A stretch of 64,000 nt of DNA from Pseudomonas saudimassiliensis (GCF_000939975.1 NZ_LK391969.1:2053953-2117952), one strand, 5' to 3'; numbered from the stretch's first letter, positions 1 to 10,849 are shown. Notes: generated from the sequence alone by a model not told the origin. Made by a program: numbers and translations.

Positions 1-1627
1 CCAGCATGATCGTCATGCCCATGCTGTTGGCTTCTGGCACCACCATGCTGATGGAGCCATCCTTGCCGCGGTTCTTCAGCGCCTGGGCGATATTACCCGC
101 AGCGTCAATGATGGCGCGGCTGCCCAGCGAGGCGCCGGAGACCAGCAACGGACGTTTCGCCGCCAGCAGGGCATCGGCTATACGTTGGGCCAGTTCCAGC
201 GCGTCAGCTTCCAGGCCACTGACCGCCGGCGCGCTGGGGTCGATGGCATGGGCCACGGCAAAACCCAGCCGAGCCAGATCATCCGGCGCGGCCTGTACCG
301 CCTCGGCGGCAATATCGTCCAACCGGGTGCGCTCGACGCTGGCGATGAATACCGGGTGCAGCGCGCCCTGTGCAATATTGTCCACAGCGGCCTGATGCCA
401 GCTCTGAATACCTGCTGCCTCGGCAATCTCGGTGGCCTTGCCTTTGGCCGCCTGGCGTAATGCCAGCGCGATGCGGGCGGCGGTCTGGGTGAGATCTTCC
501 CCCAGTACGAATACCGCGTCATGGCTTTCCATGTCGCGGATGGTCGGTACCGGCAGGGGGCCGTACTGGAGGATCTGGCGGATCGCCTGGATATTGTCCA
601 GTTCATGCCGGGCGATGCCGGAATAGAAGTCGTCGGCACCGACCAGTTCGCGCAGGGCAAAGTTGCTTTCCAGACTAGCGCGGGGTGAACCGATGCCCAG
701 AATGCGCTGGCGGTTGAGCAGGCCGGCAGCCTGATCCAACGCCGCATCGATACCCATGCTGAGTTTCGAGCGCTGCACGATGGGTCGGCGGGGGCGATCC
801 TTACGGTTCACGTAGCCATAGCCAAAACGACCCCGGTCGCAGAGGAAGTAATGGTTTACCTCGCCGTTGAAGCGATTCTCGATGCGGCGGATTTCGCCGT
901 AACGCTCGCCGGGGCTGATGTTGCAGCCGGAGGCGCAGCCATGGCAGATGCTCGGGGCAAACTGCATGTCCCATTTGCGGTTGTAGCGCTCGGAGTGGGT
1001 CTTGTCGGTAAACACCCCGGTGGGGCAGACCTCGGTGAGGTTGCCGGAAAATTCGCTTTCCAGCGTGCCATCCTCGACCCGGCCGAAGTACACCTGGTCG
1101 TTGGCGCCGAACACGCCCAGGTCGGTACCACCGGCATAGTCCTTGTAATAGCGCACGCAGCGATAACAGGCGATGCAGCGGTTCATCTCGTGGGAGATGA
1201 ACGGGCCCAGCTCCTGGTTCACGTGGGTGCGCTTGCTGAAGCGGTATCGGCGCTGGTTGTGGCCGGTCATCACGGTCATGTCCTGCAGATGGCAGTGGCC
1301 ACCTTCCTCACATACCGGGCAGTCATGGGGGTGGTTGATCATCAACCACTCGATGACGCTGGCGCGGAAGGCCCTGGCTTCCTCATCATCAATCGAGATC
1401 CAGCTGTTATCGGTGGCCGGCGTCATGCAGGACATGACCAGCCGCCCACGAGTGTCATTCTCGTCGCTGTACTGCTTGACCGCACACTGGCGGCAGGCGC
1501 CTACGCTCCCCAGCGCAGGGTGCCAGCAGAAGTAGGGAACATCGAGGCCGAGGGACAGACAGGCCTGCAACAGGTTGTCCGCGCCATCGACTTCGTAGTC
1601 TTTACCGTCTACATGGATAGTGGCCAT
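1..1627 (-). CDS. nuoG: NADH-quinone oxidoreductase subunit G, partial (N-terminal 542 codons)
   Basis: Large peripheral-arm subunit of respiratory complex I, carrying the chain of Fe-S clusters that passes electrons from NuoF/NuoE towards NuoB. The frame starts with ATG at 1627 ([18 protein letters not shown]) and stays open to the left edge. The 2Fe-2S ferredoxin-like segment ([15 protein letters not shown]), the His-Cys segment ([18 protein letters not shown]), a [11 protein letters not shown] 4Fe-4S motif and the CHGCASGCN motif follow in the order usual for NuoG. Family members are about 900 residues, so roughly 40 percent lies outside the window. It follows nuoF in the same direction after a 132-bp gap that holds hairpins and a REP-like repeat, an unusually large gap for this operon. 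The start has only a purine-rich stretch (AAGAAGAAAA) as ribosome-binding site. Confidence 0.96.
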   Translation of the reverse strand, partial: MATIHVDGKDYEVDGADNLLQACLSLGLDVPYFCWHPALGSVGACRQCAVKQYSDENDTRGRLVMSCMTPATDNSWISIDDEEARAFRASVIEWLMINHPHDCPVCEEGGHCHLQDMTVMTGHNQRRYRFSKRTHVNQELGPFISHEMNRCIACYRCVRYYKDYAGGTDLGVFGANDQVYFGRVEDGTLESEFSGNLTEVCPTGVFTDKTHSERYNRKWDMQFAPSICHGCASGCNISPGERYGEIRRIENRFNGEVNHYFLCDRGRFGYGYVNRKDRPRRPIVQRSKLSMGIDAALDQAAGLLNRQRILGIGSPRASLESNFALRELVGADDFYSGIARHELDNIQAIRQILQYGPLPVPTIRDMESHDAVFVLGEDLTQTAARIALALRQAAKGKATEIAEAAGIQSWHQAAVDNIAQGALHPVFIASVERTRLDDIAAEAVQAAPDDLARLGFAVAHAIDPSAPAVSGLEADALELAQRIADALLAAKRPLLVSGASLGSRAIIDAAGNIAQALKNRGKDGSISMVVPEANSMGMTIML

Positions 1628-1671
1628 GGCTCTATTTTCTTCTTACCCGTTTTACGGGTGCTGATAATGGA

Positions 1672-1714
1672 ATTCCTGTGGGGCCGGTCGTAGCGGCTCC
1701 CTTGCCGGCCCGAT
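1672..1714. repeat. REP-like palindromic element between nuoF and nuoG
   Basis: The segment opens with ATTCCTGTGGGGCCGG and closes with GCCGGCCCGAT, resembling the ends of Pseudomonas REP elements. The arms GGGCCGG (1681-1687) and CCGGCCC (1705-1711) pair. Two more hairpins flank it: ACCCGT/ACGGGT at 1645-1659 and CCGATGGGG/CCCCATCGG at 1710-1746. No second copy was noticed in the window, so the repeat call rests on resemblance to remembered REP sequences. Confidence 0.4.
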
Positions 1715-1759
1715 GGGGGAAATGGTCAAGCCAACATCCCCATCGGACCGCTCATATCC

Positions 1760-3112
1760 TCATGCCTGAACAAACTCGACGGGCGCCATGCCGCTGCCGG
1801 CTGCGGGGTTTATCCCCGCCTCGAACTCACTACGGAAGTACTTGATGGCGCTGCCCAGCGGCTCGACGGCTCCCGGTGCGTGGGCGCAGAAGGTCTTGCC
1901 TGGTCCGAGAAAATCGACCAGCCGGGCGAGGATTTGCAGATCCTCCGGGCGCCCCTGGCCGCGCTCCAGCGCGCGCAGGGTCTTCACGCTCCAGGGCAGG
2001 CCGTCCCGGCAGGGCGTACACCAGCCACAGGATTCCCGGGCGAAGAACTCTTCCATGTTGCGCAGCAGCGATACCATGCTCACGGTGTTATCTACCGCCA
2101 GTGCCAGTCCGGTACCCATGCGGGTGCCGTATTTGGCGACGCCGCCGGAGTACATGGGCGCCTCCAGATGCTCGGGCAGCAGAAAACCAGTACCGGCCCC
2201 GCCGGGCTGCCAGCACTTGAGGCTAAAGCCGTCGCGCATGCCGCCGGCGTAATCCTCGAACAGTTCGCGGGCGGTGATACCGAAGGGCACCTCCCAGATT
2301 CCGGGCTTTTTTACCTTGCCGGAAAAGCCCATCAACTTGGTACCGTGGTCGCCGCTCTCGGGGCGCGCCAGGGCGGTGTACCACTCCACGCCGTTACCGA
2401 CGATGGCCGGCACGTTGCACAGGGTCTCCACGTTGTTCACGCAGGTCGGCTTGCCCCAGACGCCCACCGAGGCGGGGAAGGGCGGCTTGGCGCGGGGGTT
2501 GGCCCGGCGGCCTTCAAGGGAGTTGATCAGGGCGGTTTCTTCCCCGCAGATATAACGACCGGCGCCGGTATGCACGAACAGCTCGAAGTCGAAACCCGAG
2601 CCGAGAATGTTCTTGCCCAGCAGCCCCGCGGCTTTGGCTTCTTCCACCGCGCGTTTCAGATTGCGGGCGGCATCGACGTACTCGCCGCGCAGGAAGATAT
2701 AGCCACGGTAGGCCTTGAGCGCGCGTGCCGAAATCAGCATACCTTCGATCAGCAGGTGGGGCAGTTGCTCCATCAGCAGCCGATCCTTCCAGGTGTTGGG
2801 CTCCATCTCGTCGGCGTTGCACAGCAGGTAGCGGATGTTCTGCGACTCATCCGCAGGCATCAGGCTCCATTTCACCCCGGTGGGGAAGCCCGCGCCGCCG
2901 CGGCCCTTGAGGCCGGAATCCTTGACCGTGCTAACAATATCAGCCGCGGCCATGTCGGTCAGGGCCTTGCGCGCTGCGCTATAGCCGTTTTTCTGCTGAT
3001 ACTCGTCCAGCCAGACCGGTTGGCCGTCGTCACGCAGGCGCCAGGTCAGCGGGTGGGTTTCCTCACTGCGGGCGGCGCGGTTGGCCGGGCCGAAGGATGA
3101 CAGGGTCTTCAT
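1760..3112 (-). CDS. nuoF: NADH-quinone oxidoreductase subunit F (NADH- and FMN-binding)
   Basis: Entry point of complex I: oxidises NADH with FMN and hands electrons to its own 4Fe-4S cluster N3. The 450-residue protein has the glycine-rich motif [10 protein letters not shown] at about 70-79, the NADH/FMN segment [20 protein letters not shown] at about 183-202 and the four cluster cysteines C362, C365, C368 (ESCGWCTPC) and C409 (FCAHAPG). Length is normal for the family. It begins four bases inside nuoE (ATGA overlap at 3109-3112), so the two are translationally coupled, as expected for subunits of one module. Nothing looks disrupted. Confidence 0.97.
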   Translation of the reverse strand: MKTLSSFGPANRAARSEETHPLTWRLRDDGQPVWLDEYQQKNGYSAARKALTDMAAADIVSTVKDSGLKGRGGAGFPTGVKWSLMPADESQNIRYLLCNADEMEPNTWKDRLLMEQLPHLLIEGMLISARALKAYRGYIFLRGEYVDAARNLKRAVEEAKAAGLLGKNILGSGFDFELFVHTGAGRYICGEETALINSLEGRRANPRAKPPFPASVGVWGKPTCVNNVETLCNVPAIVGNGVEWYTALARPESGDHGTKLMGFSGKVKKPGIWEVPFGITARELFEDYAGGMRDGFSLKCWQPGGAGTGFLLPEHLEAPMYSGGVAKYGTRMGTGLALAVDNTVSMVSLLRNMEEFFARESCGWCTPCRDGLPWSVKTLRALERGQGRPEDLQILARLVDFLGPGKTFCAHAPGAVEPLGSAIKYFRSEFEAGINPAAGSGMAPVEFVQA

Positions 3113-3603
3113 GGATAGCGCTCCAGCAGTGCAGCCACACCATCGGCGGTTACATCACCGAAGGTGTCATCATCGATCATCAGCGCCGGGGCCTTGTCAC
3201 AGTTGCCCAGACAACACACCGGCAGCAGGGTGAAACGGTTGTCCGCGGTGGTCTGGCCGGGGCCGATGCCCACCTGGCTTTGGATCGCATCCAGCACATT
3301 TTCATGACCGGCGATATAGCAGGTCATGCTGTCGCACACGCGGATGATGTGCCTGCCCACCGGCTGGCGGAAGATCTGGCTGTAGAAGGTGGCGACGCCT
3401 TCCACATCGCTGGCGGGGATGCCGAGGATTTCGCCGATAGCGTCAGCGGCGCCGTCGGGCACCCAGCCGCGGGCCTGCTGGACGATCTTCAGCGCTTCGA
3501 TGGAGGCCGCGCGCGGGTCCTCATAGTGGTGCATTTCCTGTTCGATGGCTGCACGCTCGGCATCATCGAGAACGAAACGATCAGTCTGAATCAACGTAGT
3601 CAT
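3109..3603 (-). CDS. nuoE: NADH-quinone oxidoreductase subunit E (2Fe-2S)
   Basis: Partner of NuoF in the NADH-oxidising module; holds the 2Fe-2S cluster N1a. The 164-residue reading starts at the ATG one base after the nuoCD stop ([10 protein letters not shown]). An upstream in-frame start at 3654 would overlap nuoCD by 50 bases and adds a non-conserved leader, so it was not used. Cluster ligands are C90 and C95 (VCDSMTC) and C131 and C135 (CCLGNC), with the spacing seen in E. coli NuoE. The stop overlaps the nuoF start by four bases. Confidence 0.95.
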   Translation of the reverse strand: MTTLIQTDRFVLDDAERAAIEQEMHHYEDPRAASIEALKIVQQARGWVPDGAADAIGEILGIPASDVEGVATFYSQIFRQPVGRHIIRVCDSMTCYIAGHENVLDAIQSQVGIGPGQTTADNRFTLLPVCCLGNCDKAPALMIDDDTFGDVTADGVAALLERYP

Positions 3604-3604
3604 A

Positions 3605-5389
3605 TCAGCGGTCCACGTCAGCCATAACGAAGTCGATGCTGCCCAGATAGGCAATCAGGTCCGACACCATGCTGCCGCGAATTACCGCGGGTATCTGCTG
3701 CAGGTGCGGGAAGCTGGGCGTGCGGATGCGCGTGCGGTAGCTCATGGTGCTGCCGTCACTGGTCAGGTAATAGCTGTTGATGCCCTTGGTCGCCTCGATC
3801 ATCTGGAACGATTCGTTAGCCGGCATCACCGGGCCCCAGGACACCTGCAGAAAGTGCGTGATCAGCGTCTCGATATGCTCGAGCGTGCGCTCCTTCGGTG
3901 GCGGCGTGGTCAATGGGTGATCGGCCTTGTACGGGCCTGCGGGCATGTTGTTCAAACACTGCTCGATGATCTTCAGGCTCTCGCGCATCTCGCCCATCTT
4001 GACCATGCAGCGGTCGTAGGCGTCGCCGTTGACGGCCAATGGCACCTCGAACTCGAAGTTCTCGTAACCGGAGTAGGGGCGCGCCTTGCGGATATCGAAG
4101 TCGCAACCGGTGGCGCGCAGACCGGCACCGGTCACGCCCCATTCCAGCGCTTCCTTGGTGTTGTAGTCGGCAACGCCCTTGGTGCGGCCGATCAGGATGC
4201 TGTTCTTCAATGCGGCCTTTTCATATTCGTTCAAGCGCTTGGGCATCCAGTCGAGGAATTCACGCACCAACCGATCCCAGCCGCGGGGCAGGTCGTGGGC
4301 CACACCGCCGATCCGGTACCAGGCCGGGTGCATGCGGAAGCCGGTAATAGCTTCGATCACCTTGTAGGCACGCTGGCGGTCGGTGAAGGTGAAGAACACC
4401 GGGGTCATGGCGCCCACGTCCTGGATATAGGTACCCAGGTACAGCAGGTGGTTCTGAATGCGGAAGAATTCGGCCATCATGATGCGGATCACGTCGACCC
4501 GCTGTGGCACCCTGATCCCGGCCAGCTTCTCTACAGCGAGCACGTAGGGCAGGTTGTTCATTACCCCGCCCAGATAATCGATGCGGTCGGTGTAGGGAAT
4601 GAAACTGTGCCAGCTCTGGCGCTCGGCCATCTTCTCGGCGCCGCGGTGGTGATAGCCAATATCAGGCACGCAGTCGATGATCTCTTCCCCATCGAGCTGC
4701 AGGATGATCCGGAAGGCGCCGTGGGCGGAGGGGTGGTTGGGGCCGAGGTTGAGGAACATGAAGTCCTCATGTTCCCCGCCGCGCTTCATGCCCCAGTCTT
4801 CCGGATTGAAGCGCATGGCTTCCTGTTCCGCGTCCTGCCGGGCAGCGGTGAGCATATAGGGGTCGAACTCGGTGGCGCGGGCCGGATAGTCCTTGCGCAG
4901 GGGGTGGCCTTCCCAGGTGTGGGGCATCAGCAGGCGGGTCAGGCGCGGATGGCCTGCGAAATGGATGCCGTACATGTCCCAGACTTCCCGTTCGTACCAG
5001 TCGGCATTCGGCCAGATGGAGGCGATGGTCGGGACGTGGAGGTCGTTTTCCTTGAGTGCGACCTTGATCATCACGTCGCTGTTACGCTCCAGTGACATGA
5101 GGTGGTAGAACACGCTGAAATCAGCCGCCGGCAAGCCCTGGCGGTGGGTGCGCAGGCGCTCGTCCATGCCATGCAGGTCATACAGCATGACGTAGGGCTG
5201 CGGCAGCTGGCGCAGGAAGGTCAGCACCGCGATCAATTGTTCGCGGGCCACCCAGATCACCGGCATCCCGGTGCGGGTGGGCTGGATAGTAAATGCAGCT
5301 GCCCCGAATTGTGCGGTCAGCTCGCTGACGACGCGCTGGTCGTCAGCCTGGTACGGAGGTATGTACAGCGCCTGGTCTGCAGTCATCAT
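3605..5389 (-). CDS. nuoCD: NADH-quinone oxidoreductase fused subunit C/D
   Basis: A single 594-residue polypeptide combining the 30-kDa (NuoC) and 49-kDa (NuoD) subunits of complex I, the fused arrangement of many gammaproteobacteria including E. coli and Pseudomonas. The NuoC part (about 1-190) contains [11 protein letters not shown]; the NuoD part begins about residue 210 with [12 protein letters not shown], the segment lining the quinone site near cluster N2, followed by [11 protein letters not shown]. It stops one base before nuoE. Two consecutive Met codons are possible starts; the first is given. The 58-bp gap to nuoB shows no obvious structure. Confidence 0.97.
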   Translation of the reverse strand: MMTADQALYIPPYQADDQRVVSELTAQFGAAAFTIQPTRTGMPVIWVAREQLIAVLTFLRQLPQPYVMLYDLHGMDERLRTHRQGLPAADFSVFYHLMSLERNSDVMIKVALKENDLHVPTIASIWPNADWYEREVWDMYGIHFAGHPRLTRLLMPHTWEGHPLRKDYPARATEFDPYMLTAARQDAEQEAMRFNPEDWGMKRGGEHEDFMFLNLGPNHPSAHGAFRIILQLDGEEIIDCVPDIGYHHRGAEKMAERQSWHSFIPYTDRIDYLGGVMNNLPYVLAVEKLAGIRVPQRVDVIRIMMAEFFRIQNHLLYLGTYIQDVGAMTPVFFTFTDRQRAYKVIEAITGFRMHPAWYRIGGVAHDLPRGWDRLVREFLDWMPKRLNEYEKAALKNSILIGRTKGVADYNTKEALEWGVTGAGLRATGCDFDIRKARPYSGYENFEFEVPLAVNGDAYDRCMVKMGEMRESLKIIEQCLNNMPAGPYKADHPLTTPPPKERTLEHIETLITHFLQVSWGPVMPANESFQMIEATKGINSYYLTSDGSTMSYRTRIRTPSFPHLQQIPAVIRGSMVSDLIAYLGSIDFVMADVDR

Positions 5390-5447
5390 ATGGATCGCTA
5401 TCGGTCAACGGTGGAGATACGGCGTGATGTCCGGCTCGGGGCGCGGT

Positions 5448-6125
5448 TTATACGTCGTCCGGACTACGCAGATTGGTGACCTGGATTCGCTGGTCACGCT
5501 TCTCTTCGCGTTGCGAAGGCATATCTGCTCGATAGACACCCTGATCACCTACCACCCAGGATAGCGGTCGGCGCTCCTTGCCGATGGAGTCCTGCAGCAA
5601 CATCAGGCCCTGGAGAAAGGCTTCGGGGCGGGGCGGGCAGCCGGGGATGTAGACGTCCACAGGCAGGAACTTGTCCACGCCCTGAACCACGGAGTAGATG
5701 TCATACATACCGCCGGAGTTGGCGCAGGCACCCATGGATATGACCCACTTGGGCTCGAGCATCTGCTCGTACAGACGCTGGATGACCGGTGCCATCTTGA
5801 TGAAGGGAGTGCCCGCAATAACCATGAAATCCGCCTGCCGCGGCGAGGCACGAATGACCTCCGCACCGAAGCGCGCGATATCGTGCGGTGCGGTGAAGGC
5901 GGTGGTCATCTCCACGTAGCAGCAGGAGAGACCGAAGTTGTAAGGCCAGAGAGAGTTTTTGCGGCCCCAGTTCACCGCGCCGCTGAGTACGTCTTCGAGT
6001 TTCCCCATGAAGATGTTGCGGTGAACCTGGTCTTTCAGCAGCGTGTCGTCAACGGTCTCCCTGGTACCGATGGGATACTCGTCATTGACGGCATCCGGAT
6101 CGATCCGAACAAGTTCATATTGCAT
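5448..6125 (-). CDS. nuoB: NADH-quinone oxidoreductase subunit B (cluster N2)
   Basis: Carries the terminal 4Fe-4S cluster N2 that reduces ubiquinone in complex I. Cluster ligands are visible as C68-C69 (GLSCCYVEM), C134 ([11 protein letters not shown]) and C163 (PGCPPRPE), the normal NuoB pattern. At 225 residues it has the expected length. It starts 10 bp after the nuoA stop and belongs to the same minus-strand operon. The tail after residue 195 is charged and poorly conserved. Confidence 0.97.
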   Translation of the reverse strand: MQYELVRIDPDAVNDEYPIGTRETVDDTLLKDQVHRNIFMGKLEDVLSGAVNWGRKNSLWPYNFGLSCCYVEMTTAFTAPHDIARFGAEVIRASPRQADFMVIAGTPFIKMAPVIQRLYEQMLEPKWVISMGACANSGGMYDIYSVVQGVDKFLPVDVYIPGCPPRPEAFLQGLMLLQDSIGKERRPLSWVVGDQGVYRADMPSQREEKRDQRIQVTNLRSPDDV

Positions 6126-6135
6126 GTAAAAAGCC

Positions 6136-6546
6136 TCATTTTAGCTTCGCTTGCCTCCTGCGACGGCCTGCCGGTGACCAATCAAGGGCACCGATAGACG
6201 CTTCATAGACAAGACCCGCAAGTAGAATTGAAATAAAGACAGAGGCTCCGAAGAAACCGGCCCAGCCGCTTTCGCGCACCGAGACGGCCCATGCAAACAG
6301 GAAGAGGGCTTCAACATCGAAGATCACGAAAAGCATCGCGACCAGATAGAATTTTGCGGAGAAACGCAGGCGGGTATCGCCTGTGGAAACGATGCCGGAC
6401 TCGAAGGGTTCGTTCTTGCTGCGTCCCCAGGCTCGGCTGCCGAGCACGCTGGACAGCAACAGCATGAAGGCGCACAGGGCGAGGACGCCCAGCAGAAATG
6501 CAGCCAATGCCCAGTTGTGGGGGAGGCTCGAGACAGCATCTGGCAT
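6136..6546 (-). CDS. nuoA: NADH-quinone oxidoreductase subunit A
   Basis: Membrane subunit of complex I next to the quinone chamber. Three hydrophobic helices are evident (about 10-35, 66-86 and 93-115). The conserved inter-helix segment KNEPFESGI and the acidic [12 protein letters not shown] helix identify NuoA. The start at 6546 ([12 protein letters not shown], 136 residues) is chosen because AAGGAG lies seven bases upstream; an earlier in-frame ATG at 6600 lacks this and would add 18 unconserved residues. It is the first gene of the nuo operon; the promoter should lie in 6547-6754, shared with the divergent hemerythrin gene. Confidence 0.95.
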   Translation of the reverse strand: MPDAVSSLPHNWALAAFLLGVLALCAFMLLLSSVLGSRAWGRSKNEPFESGIVSTGDTRLRFSAKFYLVAMLFVIFDVEALFLFAWAVSVRESGWAGFFGASVFISILLAGLVYEASIGALDWSPAGRRRRQAKLK

Positions 6547-6754
6547 GCCGGGACTCCTTGGAGAAACGGCTCGATTATTGGTTTTTGCGCGGACCCTCAA
6601 AGGGGTTGTTCGCGTCAGGCTGGCGCCATTGTATGCCTGCTCGATAGGTTATGAAAGGGGCAACCGCGATGGCATACCGTTATCCGCAGGTGCGGCTGAA
6701 CTTCGCCGAACGTGCTCAGTCCAAAGGGCTACCCAGGGATAAACGGAGCGGCGT

Positions 6755-7198
6755 ATGACCATTTTCGAAGCATTACGGATCAGCCACGATAAACAGCGTA
6801 GTTATGTGGACGCGGTGCTGCGCACCAGTGGCGACACCCAGGAACGGGCCGACGCCTACAAGCAACTGAAGGAAGAGCTCTATGCCCATGAAACGGCTGA
6901 AGAGCGCCACTTCTATATCCCATTGATGGCCCATGACAATGGCGTTGATCTCAGCCGCCACGCCATCGCCGAGCACCATGAGATGGATGAGCTGGTGGAA
7001 AAGCTCGATGGCATCGAAATGTCCAGCTCCGCCTGGCTCACCACTGCACGCGCCCTCGGCGACAAGGTATTGCACCACCTTGAGGAAGAGGAGCAGCGAT
7101 TCTTCCAGATGGCCGGCAAGCTGCTGACGGCGCAGCAGAAAAGTGAGCTGGCCACGCAATACAACGGCGAGTACGAAGAGCTGCTGGCCCAAGGCTGA
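6755..7198 (+). CDS. Hemerythrin-domain protein (HHE cation binding)
   Basis: A 147-residue all-helical protein with the histidine/acidic pattern of HHE hemerythrin domains: H11 (RISHDKQR), H45 with E49 (YAHETAEERHF), H74/H75 (AEHHEMDEL) and H107/H108 with E111/E112 (LHHLEEEE). Such proteins bind a di-iron centre and may sense or store O2 or NO or buffer iron; the exact role here cannot be read from sequence. It is monocistronic, divergent from nuo, and followed by a GC-rich stem at 7205-7234. AACGGAG upstream can serve as ribosome-binding site. Confidence 0.85.
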   Translation: MTIFEALRISHDKQRSYVDAVLRTSGDTQERADAYKQLKEELYAHETAEERHFYIPLMAHDNGVDLSRHAIAEHHEMDELVEKLDGIEMSSSAWLTTARALGDKVLHHLEEEEQRFFQMAGKLLTAQQKSELATQYNGEYEELLAQG

Positions 7199-7204
7199 GC
7201 GCTC

Positions 7205-7234
7205 GCCGCTGCCCGGGGCAGCCGGGGCAGCGGC
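7205..7234. terminator. GC-rich hairpin after the hemerythrin gene
   Basis: Ten-base arms GCCGCTGCCC (7205-7214) and GGGCAGCGGC (7225-7234) around a 10-nt loop, starting 7 bp after the stop codon. No T-run follows, so intrinsic termination is only possible. Confidence 0.4.
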
Positions 7235-7330
7235 CCGCTGGAAATTGAAAACGTCTATCCGGGCGTTTCACACCCGAGGCAGGTCAATCGGGTATGCTGT
7301 CACGCTCGTATCAATTGCAGGACAGCAAGC

Positions 7331-8695
7331 ATGTCGGATTATGATTTTGACCTATTTGTCATCGGTGCCGGGTCGGGTGGCGTGCGAGCCAGTCGCATGG
7401 CAGCGAGTTTCGGCGCCCGTGTAGCGGTAGCCGAGGAGCTGTACCTTGGTGGTACCTGCGTGAACGTAGGCTGCGTGCCGAAAAAACTGTTCGCCTATGC
7501 TGCGCATTTCGCTGAGGACTTTGCAGATGCCCGTGGATACGGCTGGGATCTCCCCGAGCCGAGCTTTACCTGGCAGCGTCTGCTGGAGAACAAGAATGCG
7601 GAGATTACCCGCCTTAACGGCATCTACCACAACCTGCTGACGGCCGCCGGGGTGACCCTGGTCCACGGTCGGGCCACGCTGGTGGATTCCCATACGGTTG
7701 CGGTGGGGGAGAAGACCTTTACTGCCGAACGCATCCTCCTTGCCACCGGCGGCTGGCCGTTCATTCCCGAATTCCCGGGCCGGGAACACGTCATCAGTTC
7801 CAATGAGGTGTTCTACCTCGAGCAGTTGCCCAAGCGCTGCCTTGTGGTGGGTGGGGGCTATATCGCGATCGAGTTCGCCAGCATCTTCCATGGTCTTGGC
7901 TGCGCTACCAGCCTGGCCTACCGGGGTGATCAGTTCCTGCGCGGTTTCGACCAGAGCCTGCGTGACCATATGGTCGTCACCATGCAGAACAAGGGGCTGG
8001 ATCTGCGCTTCAACGCGGATGTCACGCGGATCGACAAGCAGGTCGATGGCAGCCTGCTTGTCGAGTTCAAGGATGGCGAGCACCTGGAAGTGGATCTGGT
8101 GCTCTATGCCACCGGCCGGCGACCGAAGCTGGATGGGCTGGGCCTGGACAACACCCAGGTTACCCTGGACAGCAAGGGCTTCATCGAGGTGGACGAGGAG
8201 TACCAGACCGCCGATCCGGCAATCTTCGCCATCGGCGATGTGACCGATACCATTCAGCTCACTCCGGTCGCCCTGGCCGAGGGCATGGCGCTGGCGCGCC
8301 GGCTGTACCGCCCGGAGGAATATCGTCCGGTGGACTACGCCGATATCGCCACGGCGGTGTTCTGCATTCCGAATATCGCCACCCTGGGTCTGACCGAAGA
8401 GCAGGCCCGGGCCGCAGGACACAAACTGGATATCTACGAAAGCCGCTTCCGGCCGATGCGCAATACCCTGGCGGGCAATCCGGAACAGAGCTTCATGAAG
8501 CTGCTGGTCGACCAGAACGACGATCGGGTGCTGGGCGTGCACATGGTCGGCCCCGATGCCGGCGAACTCATCCAGGGCCTGGCGGTAGCGCTCAAGGCTG
8601 GCGCGACCAAGGCGGTGTTCGACGCCACCCTGGGTATCCACCCGACTGCGGCGGAAGAGTTCGTCACCATGCGGACCCCGACCCGTACCGACTGA
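7331..8695 (+). CDS. gor: Glutathione-disulfide reductase
   Basis: NADPH-dependent flavoenzyme that regenerates glutathione in the cytoplasm. The 454 residues show the FAD-binding [10 protein letters not shown] at 12-21, the redox-active disulfide C43/C48 in [13 protein letters not shown], a second dinucleotide site ([15 protein letters not shown]) and the C-terminal dimer-interface histidine in [11 protein letters not shown]. Cysteine spacing and length match Gor rather than lipoamide dehydrogenase or mercuric reductase. It is transcribed alone and convergent with the copper chaperone gene, whose end lies 21 bp away. Confidence 0.95.
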   Translation: MSDYDFDLFVIGAGSGGVRASRMAASFGARVAVAEELYLGGTCVNVGCVPKKLFAYAAHFAEDFADARGYGWDLPEPSFTWQRLLENKNAEITRLNGIYHNLLTAAGVTLVHGRATLVDSHTVAVGEKTFTAERILLATGGWPFIPEFPGREHVISSNEVFYLEQLPKRCLVVGGGYIAIEFASIFHGLGCATSLAYRGDQFLRGFDQSLRDHMVVTMQNKGLDLRFNADVTRIDKQVDGSLLVEFKDGEHLEVDLVLYATGRRPKLDGLGLDNTQVTLDSKGFIEVDEEYQTADPAIFAIGDVTDTIQLTPVALAEGMALARRLYRPEEYRPVDYADIATAVFCIPNIATLGLTEEQARAAGHKLDIYESRFRPMRNTLAGNPEQSFMKLLVDQNDDRVLGVHMVGPDAGELIQGLAVALKAGATKAVFDATLGIHPTAAEEFVTMRTPTRTD

Positions 8696-8716
8696 CCCGC
8701 GGTCTCAGCCTGGCGC

Positions 8717-9193
8717 TCAGTGATGACTGTGGGCGTCCGGGCTGGCGGCGGGCGGCTCGCCGGTGACCTTGACTTCAATCTCCACCTCACCGGCCTGCTC
8801 GAAGGTCAGCGTCATCGGGTAACTGCCGCCCTCGACCAGCGTCTGCTGTAGTTCGAACAGCATGAGATGATGGCCGCCCGGCTTGAACTCCACCTGGGTT
8901 CCCGGCGCAATCTCGACGCTGTCGATCTGCTGCATCTTCATCAACCCATCCTGATGCACGTGCTCATGCAGTTCGACGCGCCCGGCAATCGGCGAGGTAG
9001 CCGCGATCAGGCGGTCGGCCTGGCCCCCCCTGTTTTCCAGCCCCAGATAGGCCGCTCCAGTGGGCGCCACCGGTGGCAATGCCCGCGACCATGGATGAAT
9101 GATGTGGATGTCGCCGGCAGTAAAGTCATGGGACATCGCCGGGCTACCCGCCAGGATGGCGCTGAAGGCTATGCTCAATGGAATGATTCGCAC
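8717..9193 (-). CDS. Periplasmic copper chaperone, PCuAC family
   Basis: A 158-residue secreted protein with a signal peptide ending near residue 20 (MSH). The PCuAC copper site is visible as His/Met ligands: VELHEHVHQDGLMKMQ around 73-88, then GGHHLMLFEL around 106-115. The His-rich tail (DAHSHH) may add metal binding. The family delivers Cu(I) to the CuA centre of cytochrome oxidase or otherwise handles periplasmic copper. No oxidase genes are nearby, so its target is not indicated by context. A lone gene, divergent from the PilZ gene. Confidence 0.88.
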   Translation of the reverse strand: MRIIPLSIAFSAILAGSPAMSHDFTAGDIHIIHPWSRALPPVAPTGAAYLGLENRGGQADRLIAATSPIAGRVELHEHVHQDGLMKMQQIDSVEIAPGTQVEFKPGGHHLMLFELQQTLVEGGSYPMTLTFEQAGEVEIEVKVTGEPPAASPDAHSHH

Positions 9194-9406
9194 GATTGAT
9201 CCTCGAATTGACGGGCCTTTCGGCCACTGGCTGGGCTTCTTAGCGCTGGGGCATTATGGGCACGGCTGCGGAACAGGGGCAAGCCGCGGGGCGGATATGT
9301 CAAACGCATCACAAAACGCTTCAAAGTTATCCTAAATACAGGGAGTATGGCTTTTGGCTACTGCCTGGGTGGCCGATACTTGTGGTCATATATCAGCGAG
9401 CATCCC

Positions 9407-9739
9407 ATGACAGAAAGACGGAAACTGGAGCGCCATCACGTGAGCAGCAGCCTCGAAGTATATGATCTGGATAGTGGAGAACTGCTCGGCCGTGTCGTTG
9501 ACTTGCATACCGAAGGGTTGATGTTGCTGAGTGAGCGGCCGATCGAGCTGAATCGGGCCTGGGCACTGCAGGTGAATCTGCCCATGAACCTCAACGGCAT
9601 CAGCGAGTTCATGCTGGATGCCGAGAGCCGCTGGAACCGGGAAAGCATTGCCGGCGGCCAATACTGGACTGGCTTGCAATTCACCCGTTTGCCCGAGGAC
9701 TCCCGGCGATGCATCGAGCGGATGGTATCCAGCCGGTGA
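9407..9739 (+). CDS. PilZ-domain protein (putative c-di-GMP binding)
   Basis: The 110 residues start MTERRKLERHH, supplying the RxxxR part of a c-di-GMP site, followed by GRVVDLHTEG, a variant of the D/NxSxxG motif in which Ser is replaced by Thr. The remainder has the beta-barrel-like pattern of PilZ. A start at 9347 is also in frame, but the purine stretch there sits only one base from the ATG, and the extra 20 residues look unlike the domain. The partner is unknown. It stops 11 bp from the convergent DUF1513 gene. Confidence 0.75.
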   Translation: MTERRKLERHHVSSSLEVYDLDSGELLGRVVDLHTEGLMLLSERPIELNRAWALQVNLPMNLNGISEFMLDAESRWNRESIAGGQYWTGLQFTRLPEDSRRCIERMVSSR

Positions 9740-9750
9740 GCGGTTGCCCA

Positions 9751-10848
9751 TCAGGTGCGGGTGAGATGATTGTCCCAGCGCAATGGATGCCGGGCGATCA
9801 GCTCGGGCGCCTGGGTGACACCTCGAACCCGATATAACCCACCATGCCCGGATGACACCAGAAAGCTGCCATCCGGCTCAGCCAGGACGCCGCCGGGGTC
9901 GGGCACGGGCACCAGCCCAATGACAGTACCGGCGCGGTAATCCAGCAGCATGACGGTGTTACCCCGGGGCGCGGTAACCGCGGCGACAGGGGACTGGGGG
10001 TGAACCGCCACGCTAGCCGTGTAGTTGCCCAGGTCAGACTGTTGCGCGCCGGCGTCAATCTCGCTGAAATTGCCATTGCGGGTGTCAAGCCGGGCGATCA
10101 GCGGCGGCGTCTGCCATTTATCCCCTTCGAACTGGTAACCGGCGATGACAATGCCCTCGGGGCTGATATCCAGGTGATGACAGCTGAGCTGAGGATGGGA
10201 TGGCTCGCAGCGCTGCGCTATTGTCCCGCTCCGGCGATCCAGCACTACCAGCGCGGGCCGCATGGATTCCAGATTCAGTTTGATGCGGCCATAGTCCGGG
10301 TGGGTCTTGATGCCGCCCAGAGCCACTACCAGTTGCTCGCCATCGGGGTGCAGCCGTAGCTCGTGGGGGTCCATGCCACCCACGGCAAGATCCTCCAGAT
10401 GCCGGTAGCCTTCGTTCACCGCATAGACGCGGATCACCCCTTCGCCGCCAGGATAGTGGTTGGCGGTGGCATAGAACCGGTCGCCGGCCTTGCTGAACAC
10501 CCCGTGGCCATAGAAATGAAAGCCGTTTCCGGCTTCAACTACCGTCTCAAGATTCCCTTCTAACATGTTAATTACATAGAGGTTACGCCCGGGACGGCGG
10601 GAGAGAATGACTGCTTGTTCGGTATGGGGATGCAGGCAACCGCTGTGGCAGCGCTCCGGCACCGGGATGCGGAACAACTGTGCCCCGGTATTATCGGCGG
10701 CGGCGATAAAATGCCCGCCGAGGCCGTCATCCACCGAACTGAGAAAGCGCAGGCTCGCCGCGCGGCGCGCGCCATTGGCGAAGGCCGGGAATGCCCAGGC
10801 CGCTGCCATCCCGGCCAGACTGATCTGGATAAACTGGCGCCGCTGCAT
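9751..10848 (-). CDS. DUF1513 family protein, Tat-exported
   Basis: A 365-residue periplasmic protein with a Tat signal (MQRRQFIQISLAGMAAAW, twin arginine at 3-4). The body has repeated beta-strand patterns (for example MDPHELRLHPDGEQLVVA and YTASVAVHPQSPVAAV) consistent with a beta-propeller. DUF1513 proteins have no established function; they occur with imelysin genes in iron-regulated operons. The start is one base after the stop of the imelysin-like gene; an in-frame start at 10896 would overlap that gene and spoil the Tat signal. It is the last gene of the four-gene operon that begins at 14740. Confidence 0.85.
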   Translation of the reverse strand: MQRRQFIQISLAGMAAAWAFPAFANGARRAASLRFLSSVDDGLGGHFIAAADNTGAQLFRIPVPERCHSGCLHPHTEQAVILSRRPGRNLYVINMLEGNLETVVEAGNGFHFYGHGVFSKAGDRFYATANHYPGGEGVIRVYAVNEGYRHLEDLAVGGMDPHELRLHPDGEQLVVALGGIKTHPDYGRIKLNLESMRPALVVLDRRSGTIAQRCEPSHPQLSCHHLDISPEGIVIAGYQFEGDKWQTPPLIARLDTRNGNFSEIDAGAQQSDLGNYTASVAVHPQSPVAAVTAPRGNTVMLLDYRAGTVIGLVPVPDPGGVLAEPDGSFLVSSGHGGLYRVRGVTQAPELIARHPLRWDNHLTRT

Positions 10849-10849
10849 G

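Noticed and set aside
7352..8641. Open frame of 429 codons opposite gor
   Set aside because: Antisense shadow of an intact glutathione reductase; no motif.
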